A stretch of 64,000 nt of DNA from Isoperla grammatica. Its lineage: Eukaryota > Arthropoda > Insecta > Plecoptera > Perlodidae. The notes under the pieces are model-generated. The model did not search any database, had not been told where the DNA came from, and saw only the letters and a list, made by a program, of their open reading frames with translations. How positions within the stretch are numbered: the first letter of the stretch is position 1; every line of letters begins with the position of its first letter. Shown here one piece after another: positions 10,635 to 22,840 of the stretch. A program made the translations under genes and the position numbers. The stretch lies in assembly GCA_945910005.1 (NCBI GenBank), contig OX246743.1, positions 7,040,584 through 7,104,583 of the forward strand, read 5' to 3'.

Positions 10635-13600
10635 TCATGCGGCACCAAACCGGTTAGCGATGAGTTGGCGTCGCAGTTCTAGCCCCACATTAGCTTGGCC
10701 CTGGTCCTGGTAGATGTCGCCTCCAGGTGCATCGGGTGCAATAAGTGGAACAAGCAAAGGGATGTTCCTTTCAATACACCTGAAAACATTTTTAAATTAT
10801 TTGAATATTTAGGTAGGGCCTATCCTATTTAATATTGAAAAGTACTGAAAAATGAACACTTGAGCCTAATTGGTAATTAGGCCTAGTTAGTTATCAATTT
10901 CAATTTGTTATGTATTGGCATTGCCAAATTAGTAAAATCAATAATATATACATTCATATAGGTTAATGCATATTTTAAGTGCCTAGTCCTACACTATTTT
11001 TGTCTTCTTCTTCTCAAATACCCACATTTGGCTATTATGCCATCATGCTGGATCTGGAGTCTCCCTACTCTATAGTACCTATAGTGGACCCAAGATTACT
11101 TTACACCTGCTTTCGTCACATCAGGGATAGTCGTAGCCAACCAGCGAACCGCCCGACCCGAGACACACCCGCGCCAATACCGATCGCTGATTGGCTACGA
11201 ACCAGTCGCCTGTGACGAAAGCATGTGTTAGGTAGTCTTGGGACAACTATACCATATTATGTCTTTAAATTAAAGCTGTAAAGTTGTTTTTAAATACCGG
11301 TACCACAGACAACTAATCCCTTATCTGTGCCGGTACATGATTGAGATTACAAAACATAACTAGTTATATGCATCGATAACTGGCCAATTTACTTAAAACT
11401 ATGTTGAATAATGATTGAGTCTGTATTATCATAGCTAGACTTGCTTCTGCTATGTTTTTGCCAACATGTATGGGATTGGGATGGATGGGCTATCTATAGT
11501 GCAACCATAGTAATAGTATGAATGCAAAAAACCAACAGCAGAATAGTTCTGTAACTATGTACTACTAATACTAAATGTTTACTGAGAATAGAGCCCACAG
11601 TCACACCAACACATACCGATACGTACCAGTTGTGTAAAACACAAGCACTGATTATAATGTTGCCCGTCTTATCTGGAGTGTACAGAAGGGTCCCTCCACT
11701 TTCGTGCAGGCACCTGAAACGGCTCTTGAGGACACCGAAGCAACGTTCAATGGAGCTCCTTGTAGTCATGTGGCTCGCATTGAAACGTGCTTCGGCTCCA
11801 GGTCCAGGGTTCCGCACAGGTGTGAGCAGATGCTGCTCTAAAGGGTAGCCAGAATCACCTGTTCATAACAAACAATACAATAGATCAAATTAATAGGATG
11901 TACAAATTGAATTTTTGTTTGAAATGCTTGTGCATGGCTTGTGTAAATTAGAATTATCAAATGTATCCTGCCTGAACCAAAATGTTATTTTTACAGTTCT
12001 GAATCTAATGCTGAGAAAGGTTTAGTAGAATAAGTAGGCCTAAGCAAACACTTCAATTGATTTTAGGATTGTGAATGTGTGTACATAGGCCTACATAATA
12101 TATAATTACTATCTTAAACATGAACATAATACATGTATTGTTACATTCGGTTATATTATAATAGTAATGTGTAATGTAATATTAATTATGTGTCAAGTCA
12201 AGATAGTGTAATGTAAGTAATAAAAATTGGAATTGCTAAATACAGTTCTTCTACTTACTACTACTACTACTACTGTACTATTAAAAATCCAACAAGTATA
12301 TTATTGTGCAGGTCTATAGGCATAGAAGGTAACAAATTGTGGATCTCAGGTTACACCTTCAGTAAATTAGTGTATACACCTGAGCCTATATTTAATCCAA
12401 CTTACCCAAAAGCCAACCATTTGGGACAACTCCCCCATCTAGGCGTCGCTTGATATTACTATGCCTCCAAATAAAACTGTCGTGGGTGCTCCCTGGCCAC
12501 TCGACAACAACATTCATAATTCGCAGGTGCGAATCGCAGATGCCCTGCACATTAATCGAGTGTTTCCCATGCCTGTCAACATAGTTGGCTTCATCAATGG
12601 TTGGGGCTTTGATGTTGATAAGAGTTCCATCCACGCAGCCAATAACATTGGGAAAGTGTGCCAGCTCATAGAAATCTAAAAGAAAATAGCATACATCAGA
12701 AAATTAATTACATTGCTTTGCTGTACATAGGCCCTATACATACAGTGGGCCTACCAATAAATTGTGCATCTAGAACTTTTCCATAAGAGTTTGTGTTCCA
12801 TTGGTTCGTGTATTTATGACAAAGCAGAGTCTGAATTGACCAGTCCCTACTTAGGCCTACCTAGGTAATTTAGACTAGCCTAGATTTGTCTGATAATCAC
12901 TACTTTACAAACCTGTATGGCAGTGTTTAGTAAGTCAAGTTATGTTCAAGATGCTTAAAGAAACTGTCACTAGGCCTCCTTTCAGTCTAAACTAAAATCA
13001 CTATGGTACTAATTAGTACGAACCCAAAGTTCGTGGTAAGCAGTTAGGCCTAGTGAACTGAGACTGAAGATTGAGTAGGTCTACCTACGTAATGGCTAGT
13101 ACGGACTCGGCTCTCATGATAAACGTAGTCTAGGCCTACCCTATGATCATGATTTAGGTGCCAGGTCAGGCCTAAGGTCTAGGCTACTTCTTGACTGTAA
13201 ACTGTAAACATCTACAATAACTCTGAACCAACAACAATACTTGCAACCGTGATGCACACCAAGTTTAACCCAATCTTGCAGTCAAGTGATCATTAACTAC
13301 GTTTACCACACGAGCCGAGCTTGAGCTGGACATTATGCGAACTGGATTTGCCTGATAAACACCTAAGCTCGAACCCAACTCAGCTCGGTAAAGAAGCCGA
13401 GCCAGCACGCTCCGTGCGATCTCAAATTGCGTGATAAACACATGCGGACCGAACTGAACTGAGCCGAGCTTGAGCTGGACATTATGCGAACTGGATTTGC
13501 CTGATAAACACCTAAGCTCGAACCCAACTCAGCTCGGTGAAGAAGCCGAGCCAGCACGCTCCGTGCGATCTCAAATTGCGTGATAAACACAAGCGGACCA

Positions 13601-14470
13601 AACTGTGTAGCCTACATACCCGTACGTTTAGCAAGCGGTTAACCACGCCTTCTTTTTCAGCACGAACCAGGCCTGAAGTATTTAGTACGATCTCAAAGTC
13701 GGTGGTAGACAAATAGGCCTAGGGCCTACCTTACGAGCACGAGCTGGGCTCGCGTGGTAAACGTAGTCATTTTTGAACCTGCTCTGATTTAGGCCTAGCC
13801 TGTACTAGGCCTAGACCTATATGGCCTAGAGGCCTAGGCTAGTCTGTAGGCCTAGGTAGGCTAGGGTAGGCTCCTAGGGCATAGGGCCTAGGTGATTGTA
13901 GGTTGGCCTGTTTTACTAGGCCTAGGCCTAGGCTAGGCAAAGTGCATGGCCTAGGCCTACATTAATGCTATGCCTAGTAATTTGTTCTAGCCTATGCTTA
14001 CCTGACTTGATTCTTGCCATAAGGCCGGCATCTCTTAGTGGGTAGCGAATGCTTCGTGGAGCAATCGCGACCATGGAGTCAAAAAACACTGACAACACAC
14101 GACTGCAACTGGACTGGGATATGCCAGCAGTACTTGCCAGTACATTCTGGAATGTAGCTGACGCCAAGTATCGGAGACCCACTAACACTTGGGTGGGCAC
14201 AGGCAATGCATGGGAGCGATCGGTATGCCTGCCCATCACAGGCTCGAGTTCTGCACACAACTCGAGAATGGTGTGCCTCGGGAAACGATACTGCCGCAGC
14301 AATTGTTGGTCCGTTAATTGTAACAGATCCAACCTGTCCCGAAACACCCGTCTTGGCCTCTCAATAGGCACTCGGTCTTCCTCAATTTCCACCGCGAGTA
14401 CGTACGCTGCGCCAAACATGTTGTGGTTATGTCGGGAGACGTCTGACTGACACACTGAACCAGCGTGCAT
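10635..14470 (-). CDS. HARBI1-like DDE transposase of A1 (4 exons, 371 aa)
   Basis: Minus-strand exons at 14470-14002, 12675-12406, 11858-11627 and 10779-10635 join without a frame break (1116 nt including TGA). Every intron has GT/AG borders. The N-terminal third resembles the helical region of HARBI1 (RRVFRDR..., then a helix-turn-helix-like SAxxQ/S-rich part). The nuclease core has Asp about 172 in GCVDGT, Asp about 222 in PGSTHDS and Glu about 284 in SSIERCFG, matching the DDE_Tnp_4 triad. A HARBI1-like C-terminal LHNW...IPL region follows. ATG at 14470 is used. The length is close to vertebrate HARBI1 (about 350 aa). Enzyme role: DNA cleavage and strand transfer at Harbinger ends. Introns 1 and 3 hold MITEs. 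It appears intact in structure; expression is unknown. Confidence 0.9.
11080..11251. mobile_element. MITE in intron 3 of the A1 transposase gene
   Basis: Same family as the copy at 1374-1540, with ends TATAGT and ACTATA, inner CTTTCGTCACA arms and a central CCGCCCGACCC segment. The 172-bp palindrome lies between transposase exons 3 and 4 and is shared with A2. A short stretch before it (about 11023-11065, CCCACATTTGGCT core) resembles an insertion found in B3 (about 33757-33825). Confidence 0.75.
13297..13767. mobile_element. MITE-like element with an internal 149-bp duplication
   Basis: Ends read ACTACGTTTACCACACGAGCC and its near-complement (right end about 13744-13767). Inside, a unit beginning GAGCCGAGCTTGAGCTGG is repeated in tandem with a 149-bp period (13312 and 13461). 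It lies in intron 1 of the A1 transposase gene, with the A2 copy at about 25382-25853. Related, degenerate ends with ACTACGTTTA occur in B elements (B1 about 18351-18620), so the family is shared by A and B. Confidence 0.55.
13770..13990. repeat. AGGCCT-rich cluster
   Basis: Dense, irregular runs of the palindromes AGGCCT, TAGGCCTA and CCTAGG in intron 1 of the A1 transposase gene. Similar clusters lie at about 25195-25440 (A2), 18580-18900, 23620-23920 and 36900-37130 (B copies) and 37845-37955 (C). Function unknown. Confidence 0.7.
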
Positions 14471-14827
14471 CAACCTAACCTAACCTTACCCTCGCGGGAA
14501 ACTAAATGTATTTTGAACAGGAAAATTGTTGTAGGCTTTTGCTACGATTTTACTTAATAATTGTGCAGTACTTTTTGAAACAAGTATGTACATATTTTAA
14601 TATTAATTATATTCAGTTCGAATAATACTGAAGCACGGCCATTTTAAATACTAGAATTTTGGGGGCAAACGTTTAGCCCCACCTAGCTAGCAGGGGTTAA
14701 TTATTGGGGCTATTTTATCTCCCAAAACTCGTAGCCACCTTTTGTGGATACGAAAAATGGGGTTAAGCTCGGCTAGCCCCAAAACTTAGCCCCGTTTTCA
14801 TTTAGCCCCGCTCTGTGGATCCGGGCC

Positions 14828-14830
14828 CAG
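14828..14830. other. CAG junction between A1 and B1
   Basis: The single trinucleotide joining the right end of A1 to the left end of B1. The outer trinucleotides of the A1-B1 pair are CTG (6084-6086) and CTG (19337-19339). Confidence 0.85.
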
Positions 14831-17800
14831 GGGGGCTATTCTTGAACCGATACGTTTTGACTCGCATGCGAGTAGCTCGTATGGGTCCCAACCCGCATAC
14901 GAGTAGCTCGTATGCGGCATTTGGTATTCTTGAAACCAGAGAGCTCGCATACGTTTTGAATCATTGTTGCAGTTGTTCATACGTGTCGGTCTTCACGAAA
15001 AGTTTGCAGTCGTTCTTTCTTTGACTAATACGTCATCATTTGACGTCACTGTTTTATTATCGATTTTCTCGGCAGCCAATAAAAACGAACATAAACAAAG
15101 ACGCACGTGCTACGAGCACATGTGATTGTGATTGCATTTCCGTGACATGTTTGACGTCTATGCAACTGTTCATCTTCAATCAGTTATCAAGGTAAGTTAT
15201 TAACCTTCAATTTCATTTCCTGCCTTGTAGATATATTGCCTAGTACAGGCCTATGCCTACCTAGTATGTGTGGCAAACAAATATCTGTGGATCGTGTCAT
15301 TTTGAGGTTAAGCTCGACATGTTTGTGTAGACCATAGACATAGGGCTAGGCCTAGCAATGATTGAAGCTTAGAATGTAATATAACTGCAGGTCTAGTCTA
15401 GTCACTGTGCCGTAAGCCCAAGACGCCCATAGCCTATAGTCACTTAAGTGTTTGTGAACATACTGTTGCATGCTGTCTAGCCAAGGGCCTAGGCCTACAC
15501 ACACCTAAGCAATGATTGATATTATGGTTGCTGTGTCAATCTTTTGAAGAATACCCGGCCTGCCTAGATAGACATAAAGCTAGTAGAATATGAAATTTCA
15601 TGCTGTTGTTTGCTGAACGTAGAATTTGCAAGGTTTGTTACTGCATTTGTAGTCGCATTCCTTCTACAGTTGCCTAAACGTTAGCTTAGAGGCAGGTCCA
15701 GGTAGCCAAATGCCTTGTCCTCCTAGTCACCTAATGGAATACAAAATAGTCTAGTAGGCCTATGCATAATATAATTTTATTTTTGCAGAGCAGTGATGAG
15801 GTCCAGCATAAAAGATTGCATGGACATGGTATCCGGACTGTCCTGAGAAATTCCTAAGGGTTTACGAACCCTACCTAAGGTAATTTTATGTAAACCTAAA
15901 AGTTCATAGTGTTGTTGTTTGGGCCCTACTTAGGGCATACTTTAGATTTGTCAGGGTTAGTCTAAGCCCATAAACAGCTGTCACTGACTGGTTGTTGTTC
16001 ATTGTCTCAGCTAGAACTCATGAGTTTGCTACTCGATACAACAAATTCCTGTTTATGGCAATCAAACTGGTTGTAAAACAGTCCCAGAACAAGACAATGA
16101 ACAAACCTCTTGAGCTAGACATACATCTACATTCTGTAGAAAGTTACTAGTAGAGTTTATACTAGAACATCAAGTAAATTAGGAAAATATATTATTTATT
16201 TTCTTAAAAAAAGGTTTTAGTACTATATAATATACATCTTCCATTAACTTTAATGTCAATAATTTTAATCAAATTTAGTTTAAAAAACAAACTACTAGGT
16301 TTGGTGTTGGGTTAGTGAAAGTAAGCCAAATGGATGGGTAGTTCATGGGGGGTAATGTCCCAGGCAGCTTACTTTGAGAGGTGAAGGTGTATGTCTGAAA
16401 CTGGAACTATAAACACACAAAATACAAATGTGTAGGCTACAGGACAATGAATAACGTAAAAATTGTTTTGTAACAATATGGCCTTGCTAACTCGATGATT
16501 GCAGTCGCATCTACTCACAGTTCCTATTGAACACCACCACCTTTCAGGGTAAGCTGTTGGGATTCTTATTATTTCCCCAATGAAGTATGAGATCTACAAT
16601 TCTATGGGAAGTAATGTGTGGATTGTTGTAAATTTTATTACAGTACCCTTGCAAGGACATTTTATTCTAACACAATCTGTTCTTTTTTTCAGTTGCAGTC
16701 ATTGCGGCAAAAGTTTTCTGCAATTTAATCGGTCCACACCAGTCTACAGGCCTTACTATGTACTTAAAAACTGGTCTGTTTTTTGGCTGTGGTGGTCACA
16801 GTCCTGCCTCTGGGTCACCACTCACCACTTGCATCAAATTGATGTAAAATTGAATTTAAATTGCAAGTGAAACTGGATAAGACTTTATAGAATTAATTGC
16901 AAATTTCTGTTTATAGTGGTAATCATCAGTAGGTATTTAAAAACCAATAAAAAAATTGATAAAAATTGTAAAAAATTGGGTTAGCTTATTTATGTCTACA
17001 TATTATGTTCATAACTTTTACAAGATACAGTAGGCTACCCAATACATTTGGTTTTGAAAGTAGGTAGCCAGCAAATACAATAACATGGAGGACTGAGAAG
17101 ATGTCATGCTTCTTCGAGATCTCATAAATACTGAAGTCGATGCAGGCACTATGCATCGTACTTTTCATAAATTCACATTAACTAATGTCAAACTAACTTG
17201 TGAGTGTGTGTGTTATTTCCTCCTAAGTGTAATGTTATCCCTTGCATAACATTACAAAAATTGCAAACCCATACAAAGAAAAAATTACCCCCTAAAATAA
17301 AAAAAATTCAAAACCACTACTACACACACACTATTTGTGGCCAAATTAGTATTTCAGCAATATTGTAGGCATTTCATTTTCAGACCCATCATTAAAAATC
17401 AATGGTAAGAGTAAAAGTAAAGTGATCCTACTTTAGTCAGTCCCATTTGCATAGCTGTTAGCTTTGATTTGTTACTGTTAACTTTGACATTTATTTTTAA
17501 TATTGATGGGCCTTCAGTAATTTTTGTTTTGTTAGGGAATAAATACACTACATAAATAATTAAAACTATATTTTGAATTAGGTTTAAATTTTAAAACTAA
17601 TTCATCTACCATTTTACAAGGGAAATTTTAATTTTGGAAAACACAGATGACAGAACTACAAAATATGTAATACTAATATTATATGCATTTAATTTATTTA
17701 TTTGGCAATACATGTTCTTACTACCAGTGTAGTAAAACAAGTCACTGTCCAGAATGCATTCAATTAACAAAACTAAAACTACCTCAAAATGTGCTTTATA

Positions 17801-19336
17801 ATAATTGAAAGTAATTGTTCTCTTGTCAGGGCTACCTCCTTATGAACGCAGTCACAATTATTTAAAAATTTGTCACATTTCAACTAGAATACCAATTTCT
17901 TCATTTCATTGGAAATGTAAATCCTCTCTTGGCCAATGCTGAAAGATTGCAGCAGGGGTTGATGTAGGTAGAATTCAACGTTAGTGAAGTAGCCAATTCG
18001 AACTTCATCGACCGACATCTGGCTCTCTTGCCCGTAGATGTCTTCTAGTGGTCTTCTCTTGTGTCTGCAACTTGAAACAAAAAGTTCGTGGGGATATAAT
18101 TTACTTACCCAGTACTTGAAGCACACAATTTGGGGAAAATATTAAGGACCAAAACAATATAATGTAATTTATATTTTTTAGGACTAATAGCCTCAGCCAT
18201 AAGCCAGAAGGCCTCGACATGGAAACCAAATTTTCCCACATCAGTTTTTATGCCAGCGGGTTCCTCAACATGTTGAACATGCACCGTTAGGCCTACATTT
18301 TTATAAAGTGGACTAGGGTAAGGCCTACACAGTAGGCCTGACTACGTTTAGGCTAACCATGTGAGTCGAACCCGGACTAGCCAGTACGTAGGCCTACTCA
18401 GTGTACAGGATCAGTTCAGTATCTGACGCTTTCATTCCGTACTAGCGTACTAGGTTGTACGAGTCAGTTCGAACTATGTGTGCTGGCTCAGTGATTTTAC
18501 CGATTCGAACTCGGTCTGTGCCGATGTCTTTCAATCCTTCAAACAATCCTAGTCCAAAATGAGTATTTACGGGTTAGGCCTATAGTCCGGGCTTGGCTCC
18601 TGTGGTAAATGTAGACAATGTCAGCCTAGGTTAATCCATATAGGGCCTAGACCCAGGTTTGAACTGTTTTAAGGTGGGCCTGCAGAATAAATTGTTAAAC
18701 TAGGCCTAGCTAGCATGCCATGGGCGATAGGCCTAGCTCTAGGCCTAGTTCTTTACACAGATAAATAAATAGTTTCTTTATTCACTAGACATAGGGGCCT
18801 AGGCCTACATAATATATGGTAGTAGGCCTAGCCTAGCTTATCTGCAGGCAAAGATCTAGGTAGGCCCTAGCCCTAGGCCTAACCTCAATTTCAATACTCG
18901 TTCGGGCTGGATATTCTAAGGATCGGGGCTACTCGCTAGGCATGCCTAGGTATATTTGGAATACAAATCCTAGGCCTACGAACGGAATGTAATGAAATTA
19001 TAAAATATATTACACATAATAGCGTAGGTCTAGGCTAGGCCTACTATAAGAGAGTAATATAATCATTTACCTACCTTGGAGTCTGCTTTCGATGTCTTCA
19101 TAACCTCTGATTTTGATGTCAACAACACAATTTTACAACAACAACCACTCCAAAACGCATACGGTTTCCCATCTCGCCACCTCTAGGCCGGCGAGTAGAA
19201 ACGTATGCCCATTCCGCATGTGCGGGTACGGTTTCAAATTCAAGAATAGCAAATTGTCAAAACGTATGCGTAATGGCGGTCACGTGACCATTATCCCGCA
19301 TGCGAGTCCACTCGCATCGTTTCAAGAATAGCCCCC
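14831..19336 (+). mobile_element. Harbinger-like element B1, coding capacity unclear
   Basis: 4506 bp with ends GGGGGCTATTCTTGAA. The end motif TATTCTTGAA recurs internally about 94 bp from the left end (14925-14937) and about 86 bp from the right end (complement at 19239-19250), and CTCGCATGCG palindromes lie between. A possible first exon with a strong GT donor lies near each end: plus strand, ATG near 15159, donor after 15191; minus strand, ATG at 19101, donor after 19075. This copies the convergent two-gene layout of A. No DDE or Myb domain is recognisable. The longest conserved frame (minus, about 18126-17884) ends early in B1 at a stop absent from B2 and B3. Most likely a non-autonomous or decayed element. 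Confidence 0.75.
17884..18126 (-). pseudogene. Unidentified frame in B1, prematurely stopped
   Basis: Reads MSVDEVRIGYFTNVEFYLHQ and flanking residues. The same frame runs to 115 codons in B2 and B3, but in B1 an in-frame TAG replaces a Trp codon near 17884. A good donor (GGGTAAGT, about 18106) and acceptor split it in the middle and keep the frame, which hints at a real exon. Differences between the copies are mostly amino-acid changing, so selection is not evident. No family recognised. There is no ATG at its 5-prime edge (GTG only). Confidence 0.3.
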
Positions 19337-19405
19337 CTGATAGCACTTTTTGGCGTATTATGACCTGCCGATAGGACTATCCACAAGATACTGCTAAGCT
19401 AGCAG
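19337..19405 (+). other. Remnant of element C between the two compound insertions
   Basis: 69 bp starting with CTG and ending with CAG, the outer trinucleotides of the left and right insertions. Its GATAGGACTATC and GCTAAGCTAG motifs resemble the right subterminal region of C (about 39150-39185). This supports the view that both compounds landed in the left part of C about 65 bp apart. Confidence 0.65.
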
Positions 19406-19814
19406 GGGGGCTATTCTTGAACCGATACGTTTTGACTCGCATGCGAGTAGCTCGTATGGGTCCCAACCCGCATACGAGTAGCTCGTATGCGGGATTTGGT
19501 ATTCTTGAAACCAGAGAGCTCGCATACGTTTTGAATCATTGTTGCAGTTGCTCATACGTGTCGGTCTTCACGAAAAGTTTGCAGTCGTTCTTTCTTTGAC
19601 TAATACGTCATCATTTGACGTCACTGTTTTATTATCGATTTTCTCGGCAGCCAATAAAAACGAACATAAACAAAGACGCACGTGCTACGAGCACATGTGA
19701 TTGTGATTGCATTTCCGTGACATGTTTGACGTCTATGCAACTGTTCATCTTCAATCTGTTATCAAGGTAAGTTATTAACCTTAAATTTCATTTCCTGCCT
19801 TGTAGATATATTGC

Positions 19815-20315
19815 ACTACCATATCCTTATTTAAGTTTAAGTTAAAAAATATGCTCTTAAGTGAATCTTTTTATTCTGTACAGGAGTTTAAAGACAAGTT
19901 CCTGAAATAGGCTAATATTATGTAACTTTTTTAGTTTAAGTTTTGAGATTTGTGTTATGCTAGATTTATTCTAGTTAAATTTTCTCCTTATGGTTTGATT
20001 AATTTAATGTTTAATACCTAAAATGTACAACCTTAAAAGTGTTTGCTGTATACCTATATCGACTGAGCAGCTGTTATGCACTAAGTATGCGTAGTTTTTG
20101 ATTTTAGATTTTAGTGGTTTAGAATTTAGGCCTAGGCCCTATCTATTTATTTTTCTACATTTGTTGTAAATGTGAATATAGTATTTTATTGTTACTTTTA
20201 GTATAGGCATTGTAGCCTATCCACTCTTCGCACATCTCCTTAGAGATTAGACATGTAAGTTGTGTCTTGAAGAATAAATATCTTTATCTTTATCTTTATC
20301 TTTATCTTATCTTTG
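19815..20315 (+). mobile_element. 5-prime-truncated non-LTR retrotransposon tail in B2
   Basis: Absent from B1 and B3 at the same place. Begins in a frame (19827-19910) reading FKLKNMLLSESFYSVQEFKD and ending in TAG, which resembles the C-terminus of a non-LTR reverse-transcriptase ORF. A 3-prime UTR follows, ending in AATAAATA and a run of ATCTTT repeats (about 20280-20312), a typical non-LTR tail. CTAG in B1 is missing at the junction, so no clean target duplication is seen. Confidence 0.6.
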
Positions 20316-22840
20316 TACAGGCCTATGCCTACCTAGTATGTGTGGCAAACAAATATCTGTGGATCGTGTCATTTTGAGGTTAAGCTCGACATGTTTGTGT
20401 ATACCATAGACATAGGGCTAGGCCTAGCAATGATTGAAGCTTAGAATTTAATATAACTGCAGGTCTAGTCTAGTCACTGTGCCGTAGGCCCAAGACGCCC
20501 ATAGCCTATAGTCACTTAGGTGTTTGTGAACATACTGTTGCATGCTGTCTAGCCAAGGGCCTAGGCCTACACACACCTAAGCAATGATTGATATTATGGT
20601 TGCTGTGTCAATCTTTTGAAGAATACCCGGCCTGCCTAGATAGACATAAAGTTAGTAGAATATGAAATTTCATGCTGTTGTTTGCTGAACGTAGAATTTG
20701 CAAGGTTTGTTACTGCATTTGTAGTCGCATTCCTTCTACAGTTGCCTAAACGTTAGCTTTGACGCAGGTCCGGGTAGCCAAATGCCTTGTCCTCCTAGTC
20801 ACCTAATGGAATACAAAATAGTCTAGTAGGCCTATGCATAATATAATTTTATTTTTGCAGAGCAGTGATGAGGTCCAGCATGAAAGATTGCATGGATATG
20901 GTATCCGGACTGTCCTGAGAAATTCCTAAGGGTTTACGAACCCTACCTAAGGTAATTTTATGTAAACCTAAAAGTTCATAGTGTTGTTGTTTGGGCCCTA
21001 CTTAGGGCATACTTTAGATTTGTCAGGGTTAGTCTAAGCCCATAAACAGCTGTCACTGACTGGTTGTTGTTCATTGTCTCAGCTAGAACTCATGAGTTTG
21101 CTACTCGATACAACAAATTCCTGTTTATGGCAATCAAACTGGTTGTAAAACAGTCCCAGAACAAGACAATGAACAAACCTCTTGAGCTAGACATACATCT
21201 AGATGCTGTAGAAAGTTACTAGTAGAGTTTATACTAGAACATCAAGTAAATTAGGAAAATATATTTATTTTCTTAAAAAGAGGTTTCAGTACCATATAAT
21301 ATACATCTTCCATTAACTTTAATGTCAATAATTTTAATCAAATTTAGTTTAAAAAACAAACTACTAGGTTTGGTGTTGGGTTAGTGAAAGTAAGCCAAAT
21401 GGATGGGTAGTTCATTGGGGGTAATGTCCCAGGCAGCTTACCTTGAGAGGTGAAGGTGTATGTCTGAAACTGGAACTATATACACACACAAAATGTATGC
21501 TACAGGACAATGAATAACGTAAAAATTGTTTTGTAACAATATGGCCTTGCTAACTCGACGATTGCAGTTGCATCTACTCACAGTTCCTATTGAACACCAC
21601 CACCTTTCAAGGTAAGCTGTTGGTATTCTTATTATTTCCCCAAAAAAGTATGAGATCTACAATTCTATGGGAAGTAATGTCTGGATTGTTGTAAATTTTA
21701 TTACAGTACCCTTGCAAGGACATTTTATTCTAACACAATCTGTTCTTTTTTTCAGTTGCAGTCATTGCGGCAAAAGTTTTCTGCAATTTAATCGGTCCAC
21801 AGCAGTCTACAGGCCTTACTACTTAAAAACTGGTCTGTTTTTTGGCTGTGATGGTCACAGTCCTGCCTCTGGGTCACCACTCACCACTTGCATCAAATTG
21901 ATGTAAAATTGAATTTAAATTGAAAGTGAAACTGGATAAGACTTTAAAGAATTTATTGCAAATTTCTGTTTATAGTGGTAATCATCAGTAGGTATTTAAA
22001 AACCAATAAAAAAATTGATAAAAATTGTAAAAATTTGGGTTAACTTATTTATGTATACATATTATTATGTTCATAACTTTTACAAGATACAGTAGGCTAC
22101 CCAATACATTTTGTTTTGAAAGTAGGTAGCCAGCAAATACAATAACATGGAGGACTGAGAAGATGTCATGCTTCTTCGAGATCTCATAAATACTGAAGTC
22201 GATGCAGGCAGTATGCATCGTACTTTTCATAAATTCACATTAACTAATGTCAAACTAACTTGTGAGTGTGTGTGTAATTTCCTCGTAAGTGTAATGTTAT
22301 CCCTTGCATAACATTACAAAAATTGCAAACCCATACAAAGAAAAAATTACCCCCTAAAATACAAAAAAAATTCGAAACTACTTCTTACTACACACACACT
22401 ATTTGTGGCCAAATTAGTATTTCAGCAATATTGTAGGCATTTCATTTTCAGGCCCATCATTAAAAATCAATGGTAAGAGTAAAAGTAAAGTGATCCTACT
22501 TTAGTCAGTCCCATTTGCATAGCTGTTAGCTTTGATTTGTTACTGTTAACTTTGACGTTTATTTTTAATATTGATGGGCCTTCAGTAATTTTTGTTTTGT
22601 TAGGGAATAAATACACTACATAAATAATTAAAACTATGTTTTGAATTAGGTTTAAATTTTAAAACTAATTCATCTACCATTTTACAAGGGAAATTTTAAT
22701 TTTGGAAAACACAGATGACAGAACTACAAAATATGTAATATTATATGCATTTAATTTATTTATTTGGCAATACATGTTCTTACTACCAGTGTAGTAAAAC
22801 AAGTCACTGTCCAGTATGCATTCAATCAACAAAACTAAAA

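Larger units (their letters stand above)
6087..14827 (+). mobile_element. Harbinger element A1, probably complete
   Basis: 8741 bp. Inverted termini start GGCCCGGATCCACAGAGC and continue about 26 bp. A second inverted pair, CGTATCCACAAAAGG, lies about 110 bp in from the left end (6196-6210) and about 75-93 bp in from the right end (complement at 14738-14752), together with many GGGGCTAA/GGGGCTAG repeats. Flanking trinucleotides are CTG (6084-6086) and CAG (14828-14830). It carries a Myb-like gene (plus strand, from the left) and a HARBI1-like transposase (minus strand, from the right), the usual two-gene layout of animal Harbinger elements. Several smaller elements are nested in its introns and spacer, all shared with A2. 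Confidence 0.9.

Noticed and set aside
16680..16870. Zinc-finger-like SCSHCGKSF motif in B
   Set aside because: Only the first half of a C2H2 pattern, no His pair follows, and the frame is broken in B1; coincidence.
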